Assembly (NCBI GenBank): GCA_947589405.1
Contig: CANQBT010000046.1
Coordinates: 1 to 14,071 of the forward strand
Direction: 5' to 3'
Origin: an uncultured Clostridia bacterium
GTDB taxonomy: Bacteria > Bacillota > Clostridia > Lachnospirales > CAG-274
Length of the DNA: 14,071 nucleotides
Shown here: positions 7,884 to 13,634 of the stretch, piece after piece
Layout: each line of letters opens with the position of its first letter
How positions within the stretch are numbered: the first letter of the stretch is position 1
Notes under the pieces: model-generated
What the model saw: only the letters and a program-made list of their open reading frames with translations
Database searches by the model: none
Told to the model about the DNA's origin: nothing
Program-made: the position numbers and the translations under genes

Positions 7884-8306
7884 ATGGAATTCAGTTGGTA
7901 TAAAAATGAACTTTCCGATAACGCAAGGCTTATACGTGAAAGAGTATTCTGTAATGAACAGGGCGTACTGCCTGAGGAGGACTTTGACGGAAGCGACAGA
8001 CATTCCGAAAGCGTTGTTTTATTAAAAGAAGGCGTCCCTGTCGCTACAGGCAGAATAACGGTAGGCTCAAGAGGAGAGGCATTGCTCGGCAGAATAGCCT
8101 GTATTGCCGAAGAAAGAGGTAAGGGCTGCGGAGCACTTGTTGTAAATGAGCTTATAAGAAGATGCCGTGAAAAAGGCTTTGATGAGGTCTTTGTCCATTC
8201 TCAGACAAGAGCAAAGGGCTTCTATAAAAAGCTGGGCTTTGAGGAATACGGCGATGTGTATATGGAAGCAGGTATTGCTCATGTAAATATGAAGAAAAGC
8301 ATATAA
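7884..8306 (+). CDS. GNAT family N-acetyltransferase
   Basis: Predicted acetyl-CoA-dependent acyltransferase of 140 residues. The N-terminal part RERVFCNEQGV (18-28) is typical of the ElaA/YjcF-like branch of GNAT proteins; the acetyl-CoA binding motif is RIACIAEERGKGCGALVVNEL (shown here in two pieces: RIACIAEERG then KGCGALV), and the C-terminal FYKKLGFEEYGDVYMEAGIAH is the usual end of the fold, with the histidine pattern of that branch. Substrate cannot be inferred. AAGGAAGG precedes the ATG at 7884. It is 28 bases after rsmG, in the same apparent transcript. Confidence 0.88.
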   Translation: MEFSWYKNELSDNARLIRERVFCNEQGVLPEEDFDGSDRHSESVVLLKEGVPVATGRITVGSRGEALLGRIACIAEERGKGCGALVVNELIRRCREKGFDEVFVHSQTRAKGFYKKLGFEEYGDVYMEAGIAHVNMKKSI

Positions 8307-8316
8307 AAAGCACAGC

Positions 8317-8348
8317 TTCTCCGGCAATATTGATATATTGCCGGAGAA
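8317..8348. terminator. Perfect 14-bp hairpin after the GNAT gene
   Basis: TTCTCCGGCAATAT (8317-8330) pairs fully with 8335-8348 around a TGAT loop. It starts 10 bases after the GNAT stop, as expected for a transcript end, but no T-run follows on the plus strand, so it may be a 3'-stabilising or Rho-assisted structure rather than a classic intrinsic terminator. Confidence 0.55.
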
Positions 8349-8397
8349 ATGTATGAAAACGACTTTTGAATTATTTTTTAATTTATTCAATTTTTTC

Positions 8398-8426
8398 TTG
8401 ACAATAAAATACCTTTGTGATACTAT
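8398..8426 (+). promoter_or_regulatory. Strong promoter for rpmG-secE-nusG
   Basis: Consensus TTGACA at 8398-8403, a 17-base spacer, and TACTAT at 8421-8426 with an extended -10 TG at 8418-8419. An AT-rich, T-tract region (about 8365-8397) lies just upstream and could act as an UP element. This is the best vegetative promoter in the window and drives the ribosomal/secretion cluster. Confidence 0.85.
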
Positions 8427-8493
8427 GATAAAGACGCGTATCGTCTTTTTTTTGTATGCAGAAAATTTAAATTGATTAAGAGAGGTGAAGGTC

Positions 8494-8643
8494 TTGAGAA
8501 CAAGAATCACATTAGCTTGTACAGAGTGTAAACAGAGAAATTACGACACTATGAAGGACAAGAAGGTCCATCCTGACAGAATGGAAACCAAGAAGTATTG
8601 TAGATTCTGCAAAACTCATACATTACACAGAGAAACTAAGTAA
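8494..8643 (+). CDS. rpmG: 50S ribosomal protein L33
   Basis: A 49-residue protein of the large subunit. It starts at TTG (8494), with AGAGGTGA at 8481-8488, and reads MRTRITLACTECKQRNY, matching the family N-terminus. Two pairs of cysteines, C9-x-x-C12 and C36-x-x-C39, make this the zinc-binding (C+) form; many bacteria also hold a zinc-free paralogue used under zinc limitation. It is the first gene of the rpmG-secE-nusG group, as in most Firmicutes; secE begins 24 bases after its stop. Confidence 0.95.
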   Translation: MRTRITLACTECKQRNYDTMKDKKVHPDRMETKKYCRFCKTHTLHRETK

Positions 8644-8667
8644 AAGCCTCATGAAAGGGGAAGGCAT

Positions 8668-8871
8668 ATGGCAAAAAAGAAATTTGATTTCAACAACTGG
8701 CTGAAGGTTCATGTTGCCGAGTTCAAAAGAATCATATGGCCAAGCAGAGATGAAATAATTAAGGAGACAGTTTCCGTTATCATAATTTCGCTGGTATTTG
8801 GTGCTATAATATTTGGCTTTGACCAGGTCGTATCATTGGCATATAACGCATTAGCATCATTATTGGCATAA
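8668..8871 (+). CDS. secE: Preprotein translocase subunit SecE
   Basis: Small essential membrane subunit that clamps SecY in the Sec translocon. The 67 residues are the short single-span form usual in Gram-positives: a basic amphipathic segment with VAEFKRIIWPSRDEIIKET (the conserved K-x-x-x-P motif) followed by one transmembrane helix (about residues 36-60). The start is supported by AAAGGGGAAGG about 4-14 bases upstream. It lies between rpmG and nusG. Confidence 0.95.
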   Translation: MAKKKFDFNNWLKVHVAEFKRIIWPSRDEIIKETVSVIIISLVFGAIIFGFDQVVSLAYNALASLLA

Positions 8872-8888
8872 TGAAATGAGGTAATCAA

Positions 8889-9425
8889 ATGTCTACTGAA
8901 ACCAACAACGAGCTTAAATGGTATGTGATCCATACCTATTCAGGCTATGAAAACAAAGTAAAAACCAATATTGAGAAGCTGGTCGAAAACAGCAATATGG
9001 GCGAGCTCATTCCTGAGGTGTCCGTACCTGTTGAAGAAGTAGTGGAAGTCAAGAATGGTAAAAAGAAGGTAGTCCAGAGGAAGCTTTTTCCCGGCTATGT
9101 TCTTGTAAAAATGATAATGAATGACGATACATGGTACGTAGTAAGAAACACAAGAGGTGTTACAAGCTTCGTAGGTCCCGGCTCCAAGCCCGTAGCTCTT
9201 ACAGAGAGCGAGGTTCTTGCAATGGGACTTGAAAGCGTCGATATTGCCGACATAGATCTTAAGCCCGGCGACAGCGTTACTGTTACAACAGGCGCATTTG
9301 CCGACAGCGTCGGTACTGTTAAAGAGGTCAATATCAATAAGAAAACCGTTACGGTTGCGATCTCTATGTTCGGTCGTGAGACCCCTATGGAGTTGGACTT
9401 TACTCAGGTCCAGCTGTTAGACTGA
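8889..9425 (+). CDS. nusG: Transcription elongation/antitermination factor NusG
   Basis: NusG binds the RNA polymerase clamp and modulates pausing and termination. The 178-residue protein has the NGN domain (KWYVIHTYSGYENKV near residue 10, KLFPGYVLVKM near 65, RNTRGVTSFVG near 87) and a C-terminal KOW domain (DLKPGDSVTVTTGAFADSVG onward, about 123-178). GAGG at 8878-8881 places the ATG at 8889. It follows secE by 17 bases; rplK is 79 bases downstream. Confidence 0.97.
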   Translation: MSTETNNELKWYVIHTYSGYENKVKTNIEKLVENSNMGELIPEVSVPVEEVVEVKNGKKKVVQRKLFPGYVLVKMIMNDDTWYVVRNTRGVTSFVGPGSKPVALTESEVLAMGLESVDIADIDLKPGDSVTVTTGAFADSVGTVKEVNINKKTVTVAISMFGRETPMELDFTQVQLLD

Positions 9426-9430
9426 TCAAT

Positions 9431-9447
9431 TGAGAGCTGTGCTCTCA
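9431..9447 (+). other. Short hairpin between nusG and the rplK leader
   Basis: TGAGAGC (9431-9437) and GCTCTCA (9441-9447) form a 7-bp stem with a TGT loop. It lies directly after the nusG stop and abuts the L1-type leader. No T-run follows, so it does not look like a terminator; it may insulate or stack on the leader fold. Confidence 0.5.
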
Positions 9448-9484
9448 GTGGGAGGGAATTACCCTATATCCCGCTAATTACCAC
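9448..9484 (+). promoter_or_regulatory. L1-type ribosomal leader upstream of rplK
   Basis: The RNA begins GTGGGAGGG and ends TTACCAC. The outer GTGG/CCAC pair encloses an inner hairpin with an asymmetric internal loop. From memory of 23S rRNA helix 76-78, the L1 binding site has the same GGUGGGAG and AUACCAC strands. A second copy precedes rplA. Probably the site where free L1 represses translation of its own operon. Confidence 0.7.
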
Positions 9485-9504
9485 ATTATAGGAGGTGCCT
9501 TTAA

Positions 9505-9930
<426 letters not shown>

Positions 9931-9941
9931 TTGTTAATAAG

Positions 9942-9970
9942 GTGGGAGGGAATACTCCCGATATTACCAC
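9942..9970 (+). promoter_or_regulatory. L1-type ribosomal leader upstream of rplA
   Basis: GTGGGAGGG ... TTACCAC, a shorter copy of the element before rplK. GTGG (9942-9945) pairs with CCAC (9967-9970), and GAG pairs with CTC around GGAATA, leaving a 9-base bulge on the 3' side. It sits just before the rplA ribosome site, where bound L1 could block initiation. Confidence 0.72.
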
Positions 9971-9986
9971 GTAAGGAGGAACTATT

Positions 9987-10682
9987 GTGAAAAGAGGAAA
10001 GAAATATCTCGAAAAATCAAAGCTCATAAACAGAGCAAATTTATATGACGTAGCTGAAGCATGTGCTCTTATACCACAGGTAAGCACAGCTAAGTTCGAC
10101 GAAACTGTAGAAGCTCATATCCGTTTAGGCGTTGACAGCCGTCATGCTGACCAGCAGGTAAGAGGCGCTGTCGTACTCCCTCATGGTACAGGTAAGACTG
10201 TAAGAGTTCTTGTATTTGCTAAGGGTGCCAAAGCTGACGAGGCTGAGGCAGCAGGTGCAGACTTTGTAGGCGCAGAGGATATGGTAGCCAAGATCCAGGG
10301 TGAAAACTGGTTCGACTTTGACGTAGTAGTAGCTACACCTGACATGATGGGTCTTGTAGGACGTTTAGGTAGAGTACTTGGTCCTAAGGGCCTTATGCCT
10401 AACCCAAAGGCAGGCACGGTTACTATGGACGTAGCTAAGGCGATCGAAGAGATCAAAGCCGGTAAAATTGAGTACCGTCTTGATAAAACCAACATCATTC
10501 ACGTACCTGTAGGCAAGGTATCATTTGGTCCTGAAAAGCTCAAGGACAACTTCACAACCCTTATGAGCGCTATAATCAAGGCAAGACCTGCTGCAGCAAA
10601 GGGTACTTATCTCAGAAGCGTAGTACTTACTACAACAATGGGTCCAAGTATCAAGGTAAATGCAGCAAGGATCGCTGAATAA
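9987..10682 (+). CDS. rplA: 50S ribosomal protein L1
   Basis: L1 forms the mobile stalk that helps release deacylated tRNA from the E site, and in many bacteria it represses its own mRNA. The 231 residues are full length: MKRGKKYLEKSKLIN at the N-terminus, GTGKTVRVLVFAKG near residue 67, GRLGRVLGPKGLMPNPKAGTV (given here as the segment around 128-148), and the C-terminal YLRSVVLTTTMGPSIKVN. The start is GTG at 9987, supported by AGGAGG at 9974-9979. Unusually, rplJ and rplL do not follow; the operon ends at a hairpin. Confidence 0.97.
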   Translation: MKRGKKYLEKSKLINRANLYDVAEACALIPQVSTAKFDETVEAHIRLGVDSRHADQQVRGAVVLPHGTGKTVRVLVFAKGAKADEAEAAGADFVGAEDMVAKIQGENWFDFDVVVATPDMMGLVGRLGRVLGPKGLMPNPKAGTVTMDVAKAIEEIKAGKIEYRLDKTNIIHVPVGKVSFGPEKLKDNFTTLMSAIIKARPAAAKGTYLRSVVLTTTMGPSIKVNAARIAE

Positions 10683-10712
10683 TTAATTTAAATTTTCACT
10701 ATATATACAAAT

Positions 10713-10771
10713 AAAAAGCTGTCGTGTTATGATTTGTTATAAAAACAGAGCCTAATGCGACAGCTTTATTT
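10713..10771 (+). terminator. Terminator after rplA
   Basis: AAAGCTGTCG (10715-10724) pairs exactly with CGACAGCTTT (10758-10767); TGTTA/TAATG extends the stem inward with two wobbles. A-rich sequence precedes and TTTATTT follows. It ends the rpmG-rplA transcript. Confidence 0.75.
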
Positions 10772-10775
10772 GGGT

Positions 10776-10804
10776 TATGGATTTTTGGTTTAGGACAATA
10801 TCGA
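10776..10804 (+). repeat. Flanking direct repeat, left copy
   Basis: TATGGATTTTTGGTT (10776-10790) recurs exactly at 11200-11214. Extending to 29 bases, the two copies match at 24 positions. The pair brackets the palindromic repeat cluster between them. Confidence 0.65.
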
Positions 10805-10890
10805 CCCTTCAGTCAGCCCATGCAAATCCGTTCATTATTTGTAGTTCTTGGTTGGGCTGACAGCTCCCCTAGCTCCAAGGGGAGCCTAGG
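10805..10890 (+). repeat. Interspersed palindromic repeat, unit A
   Basis: Starts CCCTTCAGTCAGC. GTCAGCCCA (10812-10820) pairs with TGGGCTGAC (10853-10861), and a second hairpin GCTCCCCT (10863-10870) / AGGGGAGC (10878-10885) follows. No coding frame of note. The same two-hairpin layout recurs in units B, C and D. Confidence 0.72.
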
Positions 10891-10977
10891 TTTTCGTTTT
10901 CCACAATTTTTTAGTTAGTTATAAATACTAATTTTTCAACATTATTAAGGCATTTGGGATGCGTTAACTTAAGGCGT

Positions 10978-11026
10978 CCCTTCAGAGAAAGTTCAGCACT
11001 TTGCCTACGGCAAAGCCGACAGCTCC
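10978..11026 (+). repeat. Palindromic repeat, unit B (degenerate)
   Basis: Begins CCCTTCAG, then CTTTGCC (10999-11005) pairs with GGCAAAG (11009-11015), then GACAGCTCC as in unit A. Shorter than A and lacking the CCCCT hairpin, so probably a decayed copy in the same direction. Confidence 0.55.
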
Positions 11027-11031
11027 ACCAT

Positions 11032-11080
11032 AAGCCGTCCCTCTCTGAGGGAAGGTGTCAGCGTAAGCTGACGGAAGGGT
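11032..11080 (-). repeat. Palindromic repeat, unit C (inverted)
   Basis: On the minus strand it reads CCCTTCCGTCAGC, a GTCAGC/GCTGAC hairpin (11057-11062 with 11067-11072), then a CCCTC/GAGGG hairpin (11039-11043 with 11047-11051). This is the same order of parts as unit A in the opposite direction. Confidence 0.68.
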
Positions 11081-11125
11081 GCAATATTCAATTGTCGCTG
11101 TCGTCAGATATTTCTTCTGTGCAAT

Positions 11126-11188
11126 GAAGCTGTCAGCGCAGTCAAAGGTTTTGAAATAATAAGGCTTTGAACTGCGCTGACTGAAGGG
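11126..11188 (-). repeat. Palindromic repeat, unit D (inverted)
   Basis: On the minus strand it reads CCCTTCAGTCAGC, an exact 13-base inverted copy of the start of unit A (10805-10817 against 11176-11188). The hairpin 11132-11147 / 11165-11181 is 16 bp with one bulged A. It ends GCTGACAGCTTC, as in A. Confidence 0.7.
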
Positions 11189-11199
11189 GCGAAAATGTG

Positions 11200-11228
11200 T
11201 ATGGATTTTTGGTTATGCAGAATATTGA
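11200..11228 (+). repeat. Flanking direct repeat, right copy
   Basis: Right-hand partner of 10776-10804; the first 15 bases are identical. It begins 11 bases after the end of unit D. Confidence 0.65.
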
Positions 11229-11247
11229 TATTGTTATACAACATTTT

Positions 11248-11300
11248 CGTACGTGCAATGTACGCCCAAGATTTTTTCCTGTGACCCGGTCACGGGAAAA
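11248..11300. repeat. Palindromic stretch beside the repeat cluster
   Basis: CGTAC/GTACG (11248-11252 with 11260-11264) is followed by a 12-bp stem at 11274-11285 / 11289-11300 with one wobble and a CCG loop. The stem has Ts on the left and As on the right, so it could also stop transcription from either side. With 10772-11247 it makes a gene-free stretch of about 540 bases. Confidence 0.55.
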
Positions 11301-11310
11301 TGTGTAATTA

Positions 11311-11351
11311 TAAAAACAGACCTTCCGCAAAATAGCTTGCAGAAGGTCTGT
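11311..11351 (-). terminator. Terminator of the ferritin gene
   Basis: Read on the minus strand, ACAGACCTTC and GAAGGTCTGT (11342-11351 with 11316-11325) form a 10-bp stem, with GCAA/TTGC pairing inside the loop, followed by five Ts (complement of 11312-11316). It lies 40 bases past the ferritin stop. Confidence 0.85.
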
Positions 11352-11391
11352 TGCCTTACAAATAATATCTGTAAAACCTGCGGTCCTTTTA

Positions 11392-11904
11392 TCAAAGAAC
11401 AAGAGAAGGAGCGCTGTAAACTCTTGATTTAAGCTCAGAGTTAAGCATATAAAGACCCTTTGGATCGCTTCCGAAAAGCTCCATTTTGGTTATCATATCG
11501 TTTGCGTTTACTTCTTCCTCGCCCTGCTCCTTTACGAACCAGTCTAAAAACTGCATGGTTCTGTAGTCCTTTGCTTCATGAGCTGCACTATACAGATCGT
11601 GTATAAGTCCCGTAACATATTCCTCATGCTTAAGACCCTCCTTAAGGGGATCCATAAGTGAGTCAAGCTTTACGGAAGGCTTGTCAATAGCCTCAAGCTC
11701 TACACCTGCATTGTTGTTATGAAGGTATCTGTAAAAGAGCATAGCGTGATCTCTTTCCTCCATAGCCTGTATCTCATACCAGTTAGCAAAGCCGTCAAGG
11801 CCTTTAGCAGAATAGAAATTGGCAAAATCCAGATAAAGATAAGCTGAATAGAATTCCTTGTTTACCTGCTGATTTAATAATTTGATTACTTTTTTGTCAA
11901 GCAT
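11392..11904 (-). CDS. ftnA: Bacterial non-haem ferritin
   Basis: Iron storage protein that oxidises Fe2+ and holds ferric mineral in a 24-subunit cytoplasmic cage. The 170 residues fold as a four-helix bundle, and the ferroxidase residues match E. coli FtnA numbering: E17, E50, H53, E94, Q127 and E130, with E49, E126 and E129 as third-site ligands. It starts MLDKKVIKLLNQQVNKEF, with an AAGGAGG ribosome site 8 bases upstream. It has its own promoter with a Fur/PerR-type operator, and lies 63 bases after superoxide dismutase on the same strand. The role is iron sequestration during oxygen exposure or iron excess. Confidence 0.95.
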   Translation of the reverse strand: MLDKKVIKLLNQQVNKEFYSAYLYLDFANFYSAKGLDGFANWYEIQAMEERDHAMLFYRYLHNNNAGVELEAIDKPSVKLDSLMDPLKEGLKHEEYVTGLIHDLYSAAHEAKDYRTMQFLDWFVKEQGEEEVNANDMITKMELFGSDPKGLYMLNSELKSRVYSAPSLVL

Positions 11905-11919
11905 ATTTAGTCCTCCTTT

Positions 11920-11934
11920 TGATAATGATTATTA
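11920..11934 (-). promoter_or_regulatory. Fur/PerR-type operator
   Basis: On the plus strand it reads TGATAATGATTATTA, one mismatch from the 7-1-7 Fur box TGATAATNATTATCA and two from the PerR box TTATAATNATTATAA. It lies just downstream of the ferritin -10 box, over the expected transcription start, a position that fits repression. Which Fur-family regulator binds cannot be told from the sequence. Confidence 0.7.
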
Positions 11935-11936
11935 AC

Positions 11937-11966
11937 AGTATACCATATTTTGCCATAAATTGTAAA
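11937..11966 (-). promoter_or_regulatory. Ferritin promoter
   Basis: On the minus strand: TTTACA (complement of 11961-11966), an 18-base spacer, and TATACT (complement of 11937-11942) with an extended -10 TGG. The -35 box begins right after the superoxide dismutase stop, so ferritin can be transcribed separately. Confidence 0.75.
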
Positions 11967-11967
11967 C

Positions 11968-12606
11968 CTATTTAAAGAAATTTCCTCTGTTTTTATACAG
12001 ATCCTCAATGTGATCCCAGTTTATAAGATTGAAATACCCTTCTATATACTCCTTGCGAAGATTTTTGTATTTCAGATAATAGGCGTGCTCCCATACGTCA
12101 AGAGGTATAAGCGGCATTGTGCCGAAGCCTATAGGCGTATTCTGATTGGGTGTGGACATGATGCAAAGGCTTCCGTCCCTGTGAGTCACAAGCCAGCCGT
12201 ATCCCGAGCCGAATTGACCTGCGCTTTTCTGGGAAAGCTCTTTTTTAAAGCCTTCAAATGAACCGAAGGCCTTATCTATTTTCTCCGCCAATTCTCCCTT
12301 TGGTCGGTTATCCTCTCTTGGACTCCTCATAGATGAAAAATAGAGATTGTGATTGAACACACCTCCTGCATTGTTTCTTACTGCTGTCTGTATTTCCTGC
12401 GGAAGTACTTCAATATTTACAAGAAGCGTGGGAAGATTCATGCTGTGAAGTCTGGGATAATCCTTGAGTATATTGTTAAGATTATCAACATAGGTCTTAA
12501 GATGCCTGTCATGATGATAATGTAGTGTCTCTGCGTCTATATATGGCTCCAACGCTTCATATTCATATGGAAGAGCTATAAGCTCAAATGGATAACTTTC
12601 TTTCAT
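11968..12606 (-). CDS. sodA: Superoxide dismutase, Fe/Mn family (Mn-type signature)
   Basis: Converts superoxide to oxygen and hydrogen peroxide in the cytoplasm. The 212 residues carry all four metal ligands: H31 (in HYHHDRH), H86 (NHNLYF), D170 and H174 (DVWEHAYY). Metal-type markers favour manganese: RNNAGG with Gly82 where iron enzymes have Gln, and Gln155 in the C-terminal part; cambialistic use remains possible. The start at 12606 is supported by AAGGAGAGG a few bases upstream. It ends 63 bases before ferritin, with no terminator between them, so a two-gene transcript is possible in addition to ferritin's own promoter. Confidence 0.93.
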   Translation of the reverse strand: MKESYPFELIALPYEYEALEPYIDAETLHYHHDRHLKTYVDNLNNILKDYPRLHSMNLPTLLVNIEVLPQEIQTAVRNNAGGVFNHNLYFSSMRSPREDNRPKGELAEKIDKAFGSFEGFKKELSQKSAGQFGSGYGWLVTHRDGSLCIMSTPNQNTPIGFGTMPLIPLDVWEHAYYLKYKNLRKEYIEGYFNLINWDHIEDLYKNRGNFFK

Positions 12607-12638
12607 TTTTCCTCTCCTTATTCCTTATATTTATTTAT

Positions 12639-12675
12639 AATAAGTATGTGTAATTATCGAAAAATAATACTTATT
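12639..12675. promoter_or_regulatory. 9-bp inverted repeat in the divergent region
   Basis: AATAAGTAT (12639-12647) and ATACTTATT (12667-12675) are exact inverted copies 19 bases apart, between the divergent sodA and BofC-like genes. Spacing puts their centres about 28 bases apart, which could suit a dimeric regulator or be an AT-rich coincidence. No convincing -35/-10 pair is seen for either gene here. Confidence 0.35.
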
Positions 12676-12724
12676 CCGTATATAAGATCAAAAAACAGGA
12701 AACAATGATACTGAGGTGGTATAT

Positions 12725-13258
12725 ATGAAAGGTATTAAAATATGCTTTGCGGTTGCGCTGGGTATAGGGGCGGCAGCCTTAGGCGGCTGGCTTGGCTATG
12801 TAAAAACTCTGGAGGGTGAAAAGGACGTGTCCTACGGCAGTACCCTTATGGCTCAGGCGCCTTCAAAGACAGTTGTAAATGAAAACACAGTAATGGAATT
12901 TGTATACAATTACAAGGATGGATTTTCGGAAATACAAGAGCTTCTGCCCCAGCTATACATGTACGGCTGGGATAGAGAAGCCGTTGAAAAGGCCTATGAC
13001 CAATGGCAAATGACAGAATTCAGCGCTGACAGGATAGTGCTCAACAGGGATATGGACTGCCAAAGCTCTCAGCACTATACCCTTAAGGAAAATGACGGAT
13101 ATGTGGCAGTATATTACAGAGACAGCGACGTGCTGAGGGAAATGACATCAACTCCCATAGCTTCCCTTAGCGAAGGAGATAAAAAGCTTTTTGAACAGGG
13201 AGTGGATATAGACGGTGAAACAAATCTGATGAGGTATCTTGAAAGTCTTGAGACCTAA
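12725..13258 (+). CDS. Membrane-anchored BofC C-terminal domain protein
   Basis: A 177-residue protein with an N-terminal hydrophobic segment (about residues 4-27, small-residue rich) that should anchor or export it, then an extracytoplasmic domain. The C-terminal half (from DRIVLNRDMD; then HYTLKENDGYVAVYYRD, followed by TSTPIASLSEGDKKLFEQGVDI and ending MRYLESLE) reads like the BofC C-terminal domain, known from the forespore regulator BofC but also found in non-spore roles. The ATG at 12725 with GAGGTGG at 12713-12719 is preferred to GTG at 12716, which would lie inside that ribosome site. Function is inferred only. Confidence 0.75.
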   Translation: MKGIKICFAVALGIGAAALGGWLGYVKTLEGEKDVSYGSTLMAQAPSKTVVNENTVMEFVYNYKDGFSEIQELLPQLYMYGWDREAVEKAYDQWQMTEFSADRIVLNRDMDCQSSQHYTLKENDGYVAVYYRDSDVLREMTSTPIASLSEGDKKLFEQGVDIDGETNLMRYLESLET

Positions 13259-13395
13259 GTGAAAAATGTTGTATTTTTTTAAAATAGCAAAGCCTTTTTT
13301 GTACAAATTTGATTTCTAAAGTATTTCCGTGTCCAAAATACACAAAAAAATTTTCAAAACAAGCCTATGTTTGTGAACACTTATCGATTGTATTC

Positions 13396-13404
13396 TGCTA
13401 TAAT
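13396..13404 (+). promoter_or_regulatory. Extended -10 promoter for the small-RNA candidate
   Basis: TATAAT at 13399-13404 is preceded by TGC (13396-13398), giving an extended -10. No good -35 box stands at 17 bases, but extended -10 promoters can do without one. Predicted start about 13410-13412. Confidence 0.6.
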
Positions 13405-13410
13405 AACAAC

Positions 13411-13533
13411 TGTGAAAACCCCTAATATTTTCACATTACAGTTTATACATCCCTCAAAATGTAATTTAAACTGTAAACCCCATAAAAATACCTTCTCTTT
13501 AGGAAAAAGCAGCCGATCGCAGGCTGCTTTTTT
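13411..13533 (+). ncRNA. Candidate structured small RNA, three hairpins
   Basis: No known RNA family is recognised. Bases 13411-13418 pair with 13428-13435 (8 bp, loop CCCCTAATA). Bases 13436-13445 pair with 13467-13476 (10 bp), capped by TACAT/ATGTA with loop CCCTCAAA. A single-stranded linker with CCCC (13478-13481) and CCTTCTC (13491-13497) leads to a terminator hairpin (13504-13533). A promoter ends at 13404, so the unit is about 120 nt with its own start and stop. The C-rich loops resemble those that small RNAs such as Staphylococcus RsaE use to pair with Shine-Dalgarno sites. It could instead be a 5' leader of the downstream deacetylase gene with a premature terminator. Supported by structure only. 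The wider 13259-13634 gap holds nothing else coding. Confidence 0.55.
13504..13533 (+). terminator. Intrinsic terminator of the small-RNA candidate
   Basis: AAAAAGCAGCC (13504-13514) and GGCTGCTTTTT (13522-13532) form an 11-bp stem with loop GATCGCA, followed by T. A GC core with a six-T run is a classic intrinsic terminator; the flanking As allow it to work in both directions. Confidence 0.88.
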
Positions 13534-13634
13534 CTGTCTGTGCAGAAATTTTTTCACATTCCCGTACTTTGCGTATAGGGTATATTTTACCTTACCCGGC
13601 ATATTATATAACATAAAGCAAAAGGGAGATAACT

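Noticed and set aside
8067..8510. 147-residue minus-strand open frame opposite the GNAT gene
   Set aside because: It spans the GNAT gene, the 14-bp hairpin, the rpmG promoter and the rpmG start; it is an antisense shadow.
10805..11188. CRISPR array
   Set aside because: Units differ in length and direction, there are no regular spacers of equal size, and no cas gene is near.
10772..11310. tRNA, rRNA or riboswitch in the long gap after rplA
   Set aside because: No cloverleaf with conserved T-loop bases and no known aptamer core was seen; the hairpins fit the repeat units instead.
11142..11402. 86-residue minus-strand open frame after ferritin
   Set aside because: It overlaps the ferritin terminator and repeat unit D, has no ribosome site and no recognisable protein features.
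12716..12724. GTG start for the BofC-like protein
   Set aside because: The GTG is part of the ribosome site serving the ATG at 12725.
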